Shown: positions 10,823 to 22,439 of the stretch, piece after piece
How the letters are laid out: each line of letters begins with the position of its first letter
Position numbering within the stretch: position 1 is the first letter of the stretch
Source of the DNA: Psococerastis gibbosa
Taxonomy: Eukaryota > Arthropoda > Insecta > Psocodea > Psocidae
Direction of reading: 5' to 3'
NCBI GenBank assembly: GCA_963971405.1
Contig: OZ020490.1
Location: 25,631,464 to 25,695,463, forward strand
Length of the DNA stretch: 64,000 nt
The notes under the pieces: model-generated
What the model was told of the DNA's origin: nothing
The model's input: the letters and a program-made list of their open reading frames with translations, nothing else
Database searches by the model: none
Translations under genes and position numbers: made by a program

Positions 10823-11526
10823 TCGCAATCTCAACGATTGGTTGTCAGCAACTTCCTACCTATCATCCCCCCAGCTCTCTCGGTCCTGCGCCTTCCTCTT
10901 CAGCTCTTAGTAAGTTCAAGCTCCTGCGTCCTCTTTCCGTTGATCCATGAATTCCTTCTTCCCCCTTCTATTGGTTCCAAATTCTTTAGGCCAGGGTAAG
11001 AAAAATCGAAAGTAGAAATTTTTAATATGCGGGAATGGGAAATATACACCGCTACTCCTGCTTAGGGCTACAGTGTGAGAGATATAAATCCGGTACATGT
11101 TAATAAAGTACATACTCAAGAGACTGCACTTTGGGGACCAATCTACCCCCCACAGCAATTACCATAATTGCGACAATTGTCGCCTACTTCTGAACATGAT
11201 GACAATCACGGAACCTAGAATTTTGTACGCCATTAAGAGGTGGTAATATTACATTAGATTTAAATTGGGAATACAAGTGTAAATTTATCCTATATAAACC
11301 CCAATGAATATAAATTTACTTTCGGAAATTAAAAGGAATAAGATTAACATTGGCTGTCAACAAAGATTAATTATCTATTAGTAAAGGTGTGTGGCAATGG
11401 TGTAATACTATTCAACAAAGGGTCTTGCTTACACCCGGCCTTCTCAGGACTCAGGCCCGATGTCGCCCCCTGCCCCTGACAATGGGCTCCGCCCAAAATG
11501 GTAAATATTACAAAATAGATGTATAA

Positions 11527-11690
11527 ATATGAATGTTTTTAGCTGTTGATTGTAAGAGCCAAAACGCCAACTGACACGGGTAACATGAAAATGACGTCAC
11601 ACCCCAATCGTCTTCATGCTGGTGGGCCACTGGCCACCCCCGCGGCATTACAAATAACGTCACACTCCAATCCATAACTGAAATATTGTT
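11527..11690 (+). repeat. R7 repeat, copy 1
   Basis: GGGTAACATGAAAATGACGT then CATGCTGGTGGGCCACTGGCC match 26799-27085, which is longer. It abuts the R1 copy that follows. Family unknown. Confidence 0.55.
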
Positions 11691-12402
11691 GCTTTCCAAT
11701 TTATACGTAGTATAAGGAAAGCTTTGTAATGGTCGAAATTTTTGAATCCGAGATTTCAACGGATTTACACATTTTGAGGTCCCAGGAACCCAAAAAAGTG
11801 GTTTTTACGAAATGTCTGTCTGTCTGTCGCTCTGTCTGTCTGTGCGTCGATTTTGATGAAATTCGGCATGTAGGTTCACAAAAATCATACCTCGGGACCA
11901 TTTGTTTTATTTTGGGCTAACTCAATTTGGGGGGGGGGGGGGTTTATTTTCAAAAATATCATAAAAAACGTCTAAAAAAATTATTTCTCGAAAACGGCTC
12001 CAACGATTTCTTTTAAATTCACATATATTGTAGTCGTTATTAATGTTGACAAAATGCGGGGGATCGCTTGCCCCTTGATAATTTGCTTCTGGGGGTAAAA
12101 AAATAAAATTAACTAAATTTTAATGAAAAATGACTAGAAAATAATTTTTCTGTGAAACCTTTCCATCAATGATTTCTACCTTCAAGCATGTTTTAGGACA
12201 GGACCGGACAGATTGCTTCCCAAAAAACTATTTGGTTTTGTGCAAAAAAAATTTTTTGAAAAAATGATTGCCCCCCCCCCCCCCCCAAGATACCGGAGAT
12301 TTAACTATAGGAAAATTATTTACCATGAAATATCTCATTTTCTCTAGCTACTACTTGATAAATTGGAAAGCATGTTCGAGTAAACTCGGACCGGTTCTTT
12401 AA
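11690..12402 (+). mobile_element. R1 element
   Basis: Begins TTGCTTTCCAATTTATACG and ends ACTCGGACCGGTTCTT. It shows the TGTCTGTCTGTC microsatellite, a G run, the AAAACGGCTCCAACGATTTC block, the AAAATGCGGGGGATCGCTTG block, a C run, and the inverted ATAAATTGGAAAGCA before the CGAGTAAACTCG hairpin. The region between the GATTGCTTCC block and the C run is deleted relative to longer copies. Confidence 0.85.
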
Positions 12403-13455
12403 ATAATGTTCTAAAATAATTAAAGTTTGATTAATGAAATAAAATAATTTTCAGAGGTTAAAATAAATCTACTAATATAATGCATCAAAATAGTTTTTCA
12501 AAAATTGCCAAGTGGCCCCTTACTGATACACGCAGACGTGCTTGAAATTAATGTCACAACCAGCAGCAGAATTTACTCATGTAAACTAAAAAGAAATAAA
12601 AACAAAACATTCCCTCAGGGATACATATCAGACGCAAAAAGCATCAAATATCCAGATTCCAGATTATCTTACATAAAACCCAACTTAGAAATTCACGATA
12701 AAGCTTTTCCAGTTGTTGGGGAAAGGCTGGGAACGGGCCGAGGGGAAGGAAACACGCTCGGATAAAGGTTCTTTTGAATAAGAAGGGTATAGGTTTTCAA
12801 TCAAAATCACGGTTTACAGGTATAATTAATCAATTTTGTAAAAAGTGCTACCTTATACCAAGGTACGAAGGAGGCTTCAGGATTCAGGTTAATGTATGGA
12901 TAATGAAGTACTCACCGAGGGGTTTAGAGATAGTTTTTTGTCTGTTTAATTGATAGAAGTTCGATTAAGGGTTGAGCAATTGAATTGAATTGAAAACGAC
13001 ATTATTGAAAAAAAGGCGAACAATACGTGTTCTTTTCATGCTAACCTTAAAAACAAAAATATTGTTTTAATTATTGATAGATGTTTAAAATTAAATAGAG
13101 GAGAAACAACAGAGGAGAAAAAAAAGAAGGATAAAATATATACGGGGGGGGGGGGGGGAGATGCAAAAATTATTTAGAATTGTATATTCAATTTAACGAC
13201 CTCGGTTAGAAGAAAGCTTCTGGATTGTCAATTATAACCAAGTTCTAATATACTACCATCAACTAACACCAATGTTTTTGGTTTAAACATTTTATCGAGT
13301 GTTCCCTTAATTTTTCAGTACAATTTTATTACGTCAATACCATATATTGTAGATGTAGAACGATTGGGGATACATAACAATTCGCCGTTCTCAATCAAAG
13401 GTCCCACAGCCGATTCTGACACTGAAGTACTTTCTGCATTTTGATGAATGTGACT
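12403..13455. other. No gene recognised
   Basis: AT-rich DNA with a G run at 13145-13158. No recognisable reading frame or repeat. Confidence 0.45.
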
Positions 13456-13459
13456 GCCA

Positions 13460-13830
13460 TAATGCTTACTTACTTACTCCTTGGAGCTACGGCCCGTGAA
13501 GGGCCTTGGCCTGTTCTGCCACGTCGCGCCAACATGCGCGGTCCTGCGCTCTCCTTCGCCAGTCATCGACGCCAAGGGTCGCCAGATCCCCCTCGACGTC
13601 TTCCAGTCATCGCATACGTGGCCGTCCCACTCGTCTTCTCCCTTGGGGCACCTTGTGTAAGGCTGCTCTTGTAGCCCTATTGTCTGTCATTCATTCCACG
13701 TGCCACCTGATGCGGGCTCTCCTGATTTCGGCTACTATCGGAGGTTCTCGGTGTATCACGTAGAGCTCGCCATATCTAAGGATACGCCACTTTCTCTGTC
13801 CCTCTGCGAAAATGCCTAGAACAACGATTA
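13460..13830 (-). pseudogene. LINE ORF2 C-terminal fragment
   Basis: The minus strand reads MTDNRATRAALHKVPQGRRR, VGRPRMR, stop, LEDVEGDLATLGVDDWRRRA and QDRACWRDVAEQAKALHGP, stop. The GRPR-x-R-W-x-x-D-V-x-x-DL-x-x-LG-x-x-x-W-R-x-x-AQDR-x-x-W order is the standard C-terminus of non-LTR retrotransposon reverse transcriptase proteins. The copy is 5'-truncated and has stops. CTTACTTACTCCTTGGAG lies at its 3' tail. Confidence 0.8.
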
Positions 13831-14290
13831 TGACCTAGACCTATAGGCTCATCACACCCCCCCCCCCCTCATCATAGACCGAGAACTGGCGAAACCCTTG
13901 AGTAGCGGCAACATCAATATTTTCGCCTTCATTACTGACATCACTCCACGTAATCGCCGTCATGTGTCGGCTCACACTGGGATATCGGAAGTCTTCAGCG
14001 ACGTTAATAAGCCGTACTTGAAATAGCCGTGTGAAAGTATAGCTAATCACACTGTAATCGCCAAATATGGCGGTAAATCCTTCCCATACGTCTCACAACA
14101 AAATATTAAGAGGGAATGTAACGTAGATATTGGTCACCACGGGACCACGCAAAAATCAGCCAGTTTCCACTTTTTACTTAATTTACTATGTTAAGTTATA
14201 AGTTTTAAAGGAAACCCAAACCGAAAATAGTCGCTTTGAAAAAAGTGAATGACTTTCGGTAGGTTCCATTATGACTTTAGACAACAACTC
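13831..14290. other. No gene recognised
   Basis: Contains a C run at 13857-13868. Otherwise unassigned. Confidence 0.4.
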
Positions 14291-14331
14291 TAGCACTTAT
14301 GTTAAAAGCCAAATTAAAAGTGACAAATTTA

Positions 14332-14455
14332 GGGTCAAAACACTTCAGTGGATCGGCCACGTACACCGTATGCCCGATAGTAGACCAACCAAAGCTGTTT
14401 GGGAAACCGCCCCACGTGGACAGGGACGTAGACGCGTGGACGCGTGGACGTGGCT
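14332..14455 (+). pseudogene. LINE ORF2 C-terminal fragment
   Basis: The plus strand reads KTLQWIGHVHRMPDSRPTKA then VWETAPRGQGRRRVDAW, the L-[RQ]-W-[IL]-GHV-x-RM-x-D-x-R block plus the G-R-R-R segment of LINE ORF2. The similarity stops abruptly. Confidence 0.7.
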
Positions 14456-14983
14456 TTATTGGTCAAGGTCTCAGATCGACATCTCCCGTCTACCCCTTTT
14501 CAGTTGTTACGGGGGAATTTTGGTATGGGGTTACAAATTTTATGACATAGATGAGGATAAACTACAATATATTTTGGCAACATTACATTTTTCTTCAGGG
14601 GCCGGAAAGGGGGGGGGGGTTAAAGGGCATAGGAAGAAAATTCCCCAGTCTGTACGTTTGGAGGGGGTCACGAACAATGAATTGAACCGGGGGGAATTCG
14701 CGAAAGAGCGGCTACCGAAAGAAATTTATTATTGCCATTACTTTTTTTCACTCTTGACTAATAATAACTAGCAATTGCATAAGAGGCTCATTTATCATTG
14801 CAGTAGATTAAGGCTACGTAGAAGAGAAATCCGGCCGGAAGGGAGGGGACATAGTAAAGGTGAGGTCGTCAACATTATAGGGATCTTCCCAACAATTATT
14901 GTTGCCAGCGGATATGGCTGGACGCTAGCTTACAACACTAAGGTTCCTTTCGAATATACTCTAATAAATCCACACACTAGTCA

Positions 14984-15178
14984 AGACATGTAGAGTAGTG
15001 GTACGGACTTTCACACGAAAGGTTCGAGTCCTACACTGGCTACATTTTATGGCCATGCTTCGGAGGGCATGCAAAGCAGGCGGTCCCGGGCGTTCCTAGT
15101 TGAGTGTAAGATAGGGCTTTATAGTCCTAACTCCGCTAGGTTGGCTTATCAATAGAACAACAAGTCCTTATTTACTTA
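14984..15178 (+). mobile_element. SINE-A
   Basis: GACATGTAGAGTAGTGGTACG head with an internal deletion (about 20 bases lost between box A and box B), box B AGGTTCGAGTCCTAC, CATGCTTCGGAGGGCATGC body, and AGTCCTTATTTACTT tail. Confidence 0.8.
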
Positions 15179-15188
15179 TGGTTACCAC

Positions 15189-15676
15189 CCCATAGGCGGA
15201 TTGAAGGGGGGGGGGCAGGGGGGTTGCTGCCAGTGACGGAGCGTGCATGTAAGGCGAGCAATGCCGCATTACACTCAACAAATCCTTAGAATGTATTAAG
15301 AGCTTCGTTGAAATCTATAGGAAGCCATGAGCAAATAAGATTGTATGGGCATGAACGTAGTCTAAGAAAATCAAAAATTACGTCACGTTAGAATGCAAAT
15401 GTTTTTTTCTTCAAATTTTAACTTTTTAAGAAGATAGAACATGCTATATAAAATGATGCGTGTTTTTTTTTAAACTAGTTTAAAATAAATATTTGCAAGC
15501 ATTACATTCGCAATTATCCCGCGCTCCGCCATTGGTTGTTTCTCCCCTCCCCTAATTGAGTAAATGGTTAAAGTTAATTTATTACGCTCTAATTTAATCG
15601 ATACTTCATATGTTTGTTCTATTTTGATCCACATCTACCCCCCCCCCCCCCCCACAAATAGGCGGGATCCGTCCCT
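15189..15676. mobile_element. Probable hAT element, 8-9 bp duplication
   Basis: GGTTACCAC is repeated exactly at 15180-15188 and 15677-15685. The ends CATAGGCGGATTGAAGGGGG and (right, reverse) AGGGACGGATCCCGCCTA form imperfect inverted termini, each next to a G or C run. The interior is AT-rich and non-coding. Confidence 0.7.
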
Positions 15677-15685
15677 GGTTACCAC

Positions 15686-16140
15686 TACCCCAAATAGGTT
15701 AGTTTATTATTATTCATTTAATTTAACATTTAAGTTCTTGTTATATACAGTGTGTTCAATTAGCAGAGGACTATTTCATAAATATAGTACGTACACTTTA
15801 ATAACTTTCATATAAAGTCAAAAAATAATTCTGAAAAAATGACAAAATTAGACTACACATTACATTTTATACAATCTTAAAAAAAAATTGAGCATTGAAG
15901 CAGCATCATAAAACAAACTGCTAACAAAGACAGAAAATGAGAAAACAGCAAAGTCGAATTCCCTGGAATATAAAGTCACCTGGGGAAAACAGAGAAAACG
16001 CCAAGTAGAGAGAAGTGGAGAAAAATAACAAGTCTTCTTCAAAGCTCATTATGCCCAGGATGAACAAAGTATTTTCTAGGCCATGGTGCCATGATAAGAA
16101 AGAAAGAAAATTGTCTTTATTTTCCATCTCTCTTCAAGTT
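15686..16140. other. No gene recognised
   Basis: Contains one isolated MITE end at about 15747-15780 (TTCAATTAGCAGAGGACTAT), related to the element at 60421-60609. The rest is unassigned. Confidence 0.45.
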
Positions 16141-16144
16141 ACAG

Positions 16145-16440
16145 CCCGATGATGGCTGGTTGGCAGCAACATATTGCAGCGATGTCTCCAGTCTCCGCGA
16201 TTTTGACATGCCCTCTTCAGTTCCACATAGGACGTTATCACCAAATCATGTTTAACTTGTTGGAGACATTCGTTTCGTGGCCGTCCCCGTCGATTTACGC
16301 CTTCCATGGTCCCCTCAATGACGCAGCTGACTATGTTATCATGCCGAAGCAGGTGTCCGATCCAGCGTGCCCTCCTAGTGGATATGGATGCAATAAGGGT
16401 CCTTTTTTCATTTATTTGGGTTAGGACTTCCTCATTAGTT
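16145..16440 (-). pseudogene. LINE ORF2 C-terminal fragment
   Basis: The minus strand is open as AYVTNEEVLTQINEKRTLIA, SISTRRARWIGHLLRHDNIV, SCVIEGTMEGVNRRGRPRN and YVELKRACQNRGDWRHRCN. T-N-E-E-V-L, W-I-GH-L-L-R-x-D, IEG-x-x-EG-x-x-x-RGRPR and EL-K-R-x-x-x-x-R-x-x-W are in the order seen in LINE ORF2 tails. It belongs to the same family as the copy at 40605-41010 and is the least damaged LINE tail in the window. Confidence 0.82.
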
Positions 16441-17078
16441 ACATATGCCTATTGAAATTACAATATATATTGTAAATATTTAATTATAAATACATAATAA
16501 TTGATAAATACGCTTTTTTTTTAAATATATTTAGAACCGGAAAAGAAAAACTGCCGCCTTGTATTGAGAGCGAGAGGTGATAGATTTGAGAATAAGTGGA
16601 AATCTGATCTGAGGATTTCTGATAGTGTACTTTGTACAGATATATTTTGAGGTCAGTTCTAGAGTATCATGACATGATACTGTCAACGCGTAACACTTTA
16701 ATGACGCTTTATATAAAAATAGGTAATCATACACTGTGAGTGGCATTCGATAGCGGGTTTTCTATGAAACAGCCCAAGCTGGACCGGTCTTCGCCGTAAG
16801 AAATGCGGATAGCAATTGTTCTCGAGTGTCTAGTAACTAGTCAGTCAAATAAGGTTAAAACGACAATGTCAAGACTCAGGAGACAATAGCATAACTGGAG
16901 GAGAAAATGTTTACAACTATACTCTTGAATAGAATTCTATACTTATGCTGTACGCAAATGTATGCATACAATGCTGTAATAAAAAATTACGCATTAGCTT
17001 GTATACGATAGCATTAAACGCAATTTTCAATAGCTGTAGGGATTTCCCTGCTAAGCTATTTTCATTATGTATTACTAG
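16441..17078. other. No gene recognised
   Basis: AT-rich spacer with a T run near 16514-16521. No repeat assigned. Confidence 0.45.
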
Positions 17079-17745
17079 CCAACGGCCTTACCATGTTGAA
17101 TCCATTAGAGCAGAGCATGTTTCAAACCATTGGCGTAAATTCCCAAAATTTCTTGAGGGGGCCTTAGGACCCTAAGACTTGGATTCATTACTCATTGACA
17201 TCTGAAATGAGAAAGTAAGGGGGGCCCCCGGAGAACAATTGCTACATAGGCCCAAATTAGTTAGGTTTTACGCATATTAAACCCAGGAGGAAGGAGGGCC
17301 CGGGGGTCTCCCCCGTAGAAAAAAAAATTGATAAATAGGTCCAAATTAGTGAGGTTTTGCGCATGTTATACCCTAGTAAAAGGGGGGCCCGGGGGTCACT
17401 CACGTAGAAAAAAATCAATAAATAAGCCCAAATTCGTGAGGTTTTTCGCATTTTCCAAGCAGTAAGGTTGAGTTTTTACCGACGAATAAACCTGCAGTCT
17501 AAGTGCGTGTCAAGTCCTGGTCACCTCCGATTTAATAGTGTGACTTTACCATGTTCCCCAAGTGGTTCGGAATCCACTATAATCAGGAGGTCCACCCTGT
17601 CAGTCAACTCCCTTTTCCTCGAGGAGAAAGAGTCTGCCTTTAAGGTGCCTCAAGTTAACAGACTCGCTCTCCCCCCCCCCCCCCCCGCCAGGCTGACAGG
17701 GTTGCTTAAAGCAGAAATGCTGAAAGCAGGCGTTAGAAACAACAT
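17079..17745 (+). mobile_element. SINE-B interrupted by the 88-bp tandem array
   Basis: The head (CCAACGGCCTTACCATGTTG) occupies 17079-17132. The rest of the SINE (CAAGTCCTGGTCACCTCCG to GCAGGCGTTAGAAACAAC) resumes at about 17488-17745. Foreign sequence between them replaced part of the middle. Confidence 0.7.
17215..17460 (+). repeat. Tandem array, about 88-bp period, 3 units
   Basis: The motif CCAAATTAGTGAGGTTTT recurs at 17252, 17341 and 17428 (diverged in the first and third units), alternating with GGGCCCGGGGGTC and GTAGAAAAAAA blocks. The same unit in inverse orientation flanks the hAT copy at 18910-19294. Confidence 0.75.
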
Positions 17746-18560
17746 TATCTAACATTATCTATTACTGTAACTTTGATTTTGCCCAGTAGCGTGATTTTTA
17801 TAAATTGTTGTTATATTGTATATTGTCTCATTGTATCGCACTAAAATATATTCATTCATTCATTTTGGCAATACAATAAGGTGCCACCTAGCCAATAGGG
17901 GGAGATTGGAAATTCGCTGTAGAGAAGGTAAAATTACAGCTAAACGCCCCCTCCCCCCTTCCTCCGCTCTCCAGGGGTTTGTTTACAAAGGATTCACAGA
18001 GAGCAAACTCAAGATTCCTGGAAATTCGCTGACCCGCTCAGGCCCCCAATTTAATAGCAAGTTTTTGGGTTTTCTGTTATTACGGTCACTTACTTTTGCC
18101 TACAGAATCATTTTAAAATACATTACTTAACAATTGTAACAATACTTCCTTTTGGGAAGTCCGAAGTACGGTATCTATGTGTCTACGATTGTCATGATGA
18201 TCGCCAATCTTCGGTAGAAGAGTCAGAGAAGAATCGTTAGTCTGGTCACCCTATGTCCTTACTGGACCCGATAGTATGTAATCCGATTGCAGACTACTGG
18301 GCATAGGTTTGCCAACCGTACTCTATTTCAGAGTATTGTACTATTTTTCATGTATATTGTGTACTCTACAAACCAAGGCCCCCTTGGCTACGGCCTTGCT
18401 ACAAACTGAAAGTAATTTAGAGTACGCAAAAATACTCTTTTTCTGAAACATGTAAGCTAAATATTTTTTTTAAATGAAAAAACGTAAATTTAGGGACATT
18501 GACTAAGAAAAGACCCATTGGCGTTAATAGAGGGGTCTTGGGGGGGGGGGGGGTTACGGG
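17746..18560. other. No gene recognised
   Basis: Includes an inverted motif pair around TACTCTATTTCAGAGTATTG and GAGTACGCAAAAATACTC (18319-18445) enclosing GGCTACGGCCTTGC, and a G run at 18540-18553. No coding signal. Confidence 0.4.
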
Positions 18561-18909
18561 TGCCCCCCCCCCAGGATTACTGGTGACAAAGACGTTATGG
18601 AGACGAAAGGCATAGTATCCACAATAACGAAAGGGAAATTAATCCTTGGTATGCTTATTTTACATGAAAGACATCATGAAAAAAATCAACACATTGACCA
18701 AGTACTTTCACAAAAATATATTACTCAAAATGCTTTAACCCCCAATATTTCAGACCTATTTTTTCTAACTTTTCTTCGGGGGAGACCCCCCTCAGTGGTA
18801 GGTTTATTCGTCGGTAAACTCTCAACTGTACTGCTTGCAAAATGCGTAAAACCTCACTAGTTTGGGCCTATTTATAATTTTTTTTTCTCCGGGGGATACC
18901 CCCGGGGAC

Positions 18910-19294
18910 TAGAGGTGGGTTGTTCCTACTGGAGCCGTTCCTAAGAACGGTTCTTGAGCTACGAACTAGTTGCAACGGCTCCCGGATACAAAAATATTAG
19001 GTTCTTGAGGAACGCAATGCAAAATGGGGATATCCGGATTGCCGGTCAGTTACTTAACAAGTTATTACTCCACGGAAAATTAGTGTTAATGATAATATTT
19101 TTTACTTATTTTTACATAAGCTAACCATTGGTAAACTGGTTCCTACAGAGTATGAACAGAGCACGATTACTAGTCACCAGTATTGGGATTAAGCTTAAGC
19201 CTAAAAGAACGCGTATTAGGAACCGTTATTCTTGAATCACTGGAACTGGTAACGCAAGCTCCTGAAAAAACCAGGAACGGCAGGCACACCTCTA
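18910..19294. mobile_element. hAT-type MITE, internally deleted copy
   Basis: TAGAGGTGGGTTGTTCCTAC at the left and CACACCTCTA at the right. It is the same family as 23448-24100 in opposite orientation, sharing AAGAACGGTTCTTGAG, GGTTCTTGAGGAACGCAATG and AAAGAACGCGTATTAGGAAC. No duplication is visible. GCGCAAAACCTCACTAATTT-type units lie on both sides. Confidence 0.7.
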
Positions 19295-20236
19295 ACGGCT
19301 CTAACGAGGAGAGGGCGCCCCTTTCCCCAGGGTATAAAATGCGCAAAACCTCACTAATTTGGGCCCATTTATCAATTTTTTTTCTCCGGGGGATCAAAAA
19401 ATCAGAAATTTTGGGAATTTACGCCAATGAATAGACCGTCTAGCTCAAATGAAAATTGTTTGAATTTGAGCGCGAATTTCCAGAATTGCAGATTTGTGAA
19501 GAGGCTTTTAGTATAGCTTTCAAAAAAATAAGAATCTGTTAATAGTTAAATTCTGTGAAAACCTCAAAAACATATTGTTTTCAATAGTAAATAGCTCGTA
19601 ATTCAAACTCCCCTGATTTACAATACATTGTTGAAGTGTATTTTCGGCGTGATTTTGTCTCATTTTTAAAACAGTAAATATACCGTACCCACTAAGTACT
19701 CTTTTTTTAAATACTGTACCCGTTATTTTCCTTCTCAAACGTCAGCTGTACTTTATTTCGGGGGAAAAAAGTTGGCAACCCTAACTGGGCATAACAGTTA
19801 TAATTCACATCAATCCGCCATATTGAAGAATGTTAAATGTAGGCTGTGGTGTAGACACATCTACCACAATAACAATCACCTCATTAGGCTTTGTATTAAT
19901 ATTATTATTATGACGGTAACAGCGCAGTGTAAGATGTTTTAGCCTACGCACAGATCTAACCTTGATAATTTGCCTATTACAGCGTCGTGCCTGTTGCCTA
20001 ACATACACACATGTATTGCATTGTACTGGATTGACTATAATAAGAAAGTCCTCGCTTCCGCGCCTTTTAAAGGAAAAGTTAAGGATTTCGATAGCCGATA
20101 GGGGACAAGGTGGACTAATTACGGATTAGGCTTTTATATGCGTCGCCTGCCACGAAGAGTGCTGTTATAGCCTACAACAATAGCCTTGGACATCTCTGCC
20201 ATAATAGGCCCATATGCCAGTCTGCAAATAGAGCTA
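19295..20236. other. No gene recognised
   Basis: Begins with an inverse 88-bp-type unit (about 19330-19400). The rest is unassigned. Confidence 0.45.
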
Positions 20237-20274
20237 TACTCCACTAAAGCCTTGCTTATACCAAGTATCGTTAG

Positions 20275-20450
20275 CAAGGCCGTAGCCAGGATTTTCTTTC
20301 GGGGGGGGGGGGGGGTTTAAGAAATTTCATTGGATATTACATAGTAGTTTTTATTTTTCCTCCAAAAATCCGATTCAATCTAGTGTCAAGCCATTTCATT
20401 TGGGTGGGAGGGGGGTTGAAATCCATGAACCCCCTCAGGCTACGGCCTTG
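20275..20450. mobile_element. hAT-type MITE, CAAGGCCGTAGCC ends
   Basis: CAAGGCCGTAGCCAGGATTT and CAGGCTACGGCCTTG termini, with flanks ATCGTTAG (20267-20274) and GTCGTTAG (20451-20458), seven of eight identical. A G run follows the left end. Solo ends of the same type occur at about 18390-18408 and 21468-21486. Confidence 0.75.
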
Positions 20451-20458
20451 GTCGTTAG

Positions 20459-21082
20459 AAGCCAGGGGTGGCCAAAAATATTGCTTTCTCTCATTAGTAT
20501 GTAAGAAGAACGCTTCGTTGTTTGCAAAATTATGAAAGCAGCGAGAATTTCAGTTTTCATGGAACTCTTGCTAAGATGAACCCGCAAGCCTAATTTTGTT
20601 TATCGAGCAGAGCGACAATATACGTTTACAAACCATAAATTAATTACCCTGACTCCAGAATCAGCATAGAGTTATTGATGTTTAACATATGGACTATTTA
20701 TTACCCCTATGCAGTATGCTCTATGCATAATGGTTGAGGCAATTTTATATCTTTTCAGATTGGAGCGGAGTAAGGTTATTTCATAACATTTGCAGCATTC
20801 GGTTTATTTATTTAGGGGGATCCAGGGGTCTGAACCCCCCCCCCCCCCGTCGTGAAAAATTCAATCATCTTCAAAGTATTTTCGTATACTACCATTCTTT
20901 GCCAGCCTCTTCAAAAGGTCGTTTTTCAATTAATAAAAAATAAATTTGTTCTGTTCTCTCTATATTTCTACTGGTTGTGTTTACTAAAATGAAGTTTTGC
21001 TTTCTTAAGCTCGGTATAAATTATTATGGTAGCCTCGGGCTTTAGGCTAGCTTATCCTTATTCTATACCCCCCCCCCCCCGT
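20459..21082. other. No gene recognised
   Basis: Unassigned, with C runs at 20837-20848 and 21069-21080. Confidence 0.4.
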
Positions 21083-21438
21083 GCCAACGGCCTTACCATG
21101 TTGATTCCATTAGAGCAGAGCATGTTTCAAACTGCGGCAAACTTCGTAGTGTGCACAGCGTTGGCAGGGGAACCTGGTGGGACATGATAACTCGCTTAGG
21201 CAGTATAAGTCGAGTCCTGGTCACCTCCGATTTAATCGTGCGACTTTACCATGTTCCCCAAGTGGTTCGGAATCCACTATAATCAGGAGGTCCTCCCTGT
21301 TAGTCAACTCCCCTTTCCCCGAGGTGAAAGAGTCTGCCCTTAGGGTGCCTCAAGTTAACAAACAGACTCACTCCACCCGCCAGGCTGACAGGGTTGCTTA
21401 AAGCAGATATGCTGAAAGCAGGCGTTAGAAACAACAAC
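21083..21438 (+). mobile_element. SINE-B, nearly full length
   Basis: CCAACGGCCTTACCATGTTG to GCGTTAGAAACAACAACGAC. It shows all blocks of the family: GGCAAACTTCGTAGTGTGC, GGCAGGGGAACCTGGTGGG, a box-B-like CGAGTCCTGGTCACC, CCAAGTGGTTCGGAATCC, GGCTGACAGGGTTGC and GCTGAAAGCAGGCGTT. A tRNA origin is likely but the box A is degenerate. Confidence 0.85.
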
Positions 21439-21529
21439 GACAACAACCCCCCCCCCCCCGTCGCAAATCTATAGCTACGGCCTTGCTATAACGGCGGTAG
21501 GTATGAGCAAGGCTTTAGTGGAGTACCTT

Positions 21530-22340
21530 AACCTCAGCACACACCAACAGGCGTAGCACCAACACGTGGCATTGGTATCCCGCGAGAGGGGTGGGGCTCC
21601 AATTGGACCGAAATAATTGCTGGGACTTACATAGATAAATATACATTAATAGAAAACTAAAAGTCGAAAAACCTACGTGGCAAAGCGAGGTACGAAGCGC
21701 CGAGCTGCACCCCCACCCTTTCGACATAGCAAGGGCTTAGATTTCCCACAGAAAAGAATGAAATTTTTTTAAGTAGACTTTTCATTTAGGTACCGAACTA
21801 GTATTACCAATAGCGCAAACTACTTGGTAATTAACAGACAATCTGTAATTACACAATAATCGACTGTTCTCTTGCCCCTTTGACATTAAAAGGAGGTTGA
21901 GACCTTTAGCAACCTGACAATGACCTAACCTAGTGACAAGGACTTGGTCATCACGAAGAAAAATATTTGGTCGGAATATTTGCAGGTTGAAACTACAGTA
22001 AGGTTACACTAAAATTTTGTGAAATTGTTCGAACCAAAATGTGAACCTACCTGTAAATAAACACAAACCTACCGTCTAATGTTTTTACTATTAATAAAAA
22101 TGTTTGCAGTTTTCGCCTGTCTGCCATATGGTAAGGTGCAATCTATCAAAGTAATCGGAGAATTTCACAAAAGGGCTGAGCATTGACTGCTCGCATGTTA
22201 ACGTAGGGAACTGTGAAGTTCGAAAATAAATAAACAAGAACGCAACGGAAATGTTCGAAATACGACATTCCCAATGTTTAACACGTCTTCATGGGTACCC
22301 TTATTATTAAAAAAAAAAAAAAAAAAAAAAACACACCGTG
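21530..22340. other. No gene recognised
   Basis: Unassigned; ends in a 23-base A run (22309-22331). Confidence 0.45.
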
Positions 22341-22349
22341 GCATTACAA

Positions 22350-22418
22350 CCCAATGCGGGTCTAGACCAAGAGGATTGGTAGAGAATCCTCTCACTCTTA
22401 ACCACTGCACTATTTGGG
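22350..22418 (-). pseudogene. tRNA-like sequence, nominal anticodon CTA
   Basis: On the minus strand, CCCAAAT at the 5' end partly pairs with ATTGGG at the 3' end, and box A is AGTGCAGTGGTTAAGAG. A strong 7-bp stem GAGGATT/AATCCTC encloses loop CTCTACC with T33 and anticodon CTA. The T arm is degenerate (GGTCTAGACC). It is followed after about 18 bases by a 23-base T run. Best read as a decayed tRNA or SINE head. Confidence 0.45.
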
Positions 22419-22439
22419 ATGTTCTGGTCAGCAACATGA

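Larger units (their letters stand above)
20237..21525. mobile_element. Candidate 1.29-kb element bounded by 26-bp inverted repeats
   Basis: TACTCCACTAAAGCCTTGCT (20237-20262, 26 bases in all) and its near-perfect complement at 21500-21525 differ at one position. The outermost TA on each side could be a TA target duplication. The interval holds a hAT MITE and a SINE-B copy but no transposase, so it may be a non-autonomous element hit by later insertions, or two related ends by chance. Confidence 0.45.

Noticed and set aside
14271..14771. 166-codon plus-strand open frame, the longest in the window
   Set aside because: Only residues about 20-60 match LINE ORF2; the rest is chance extension. Annotated as a LINE scrap.
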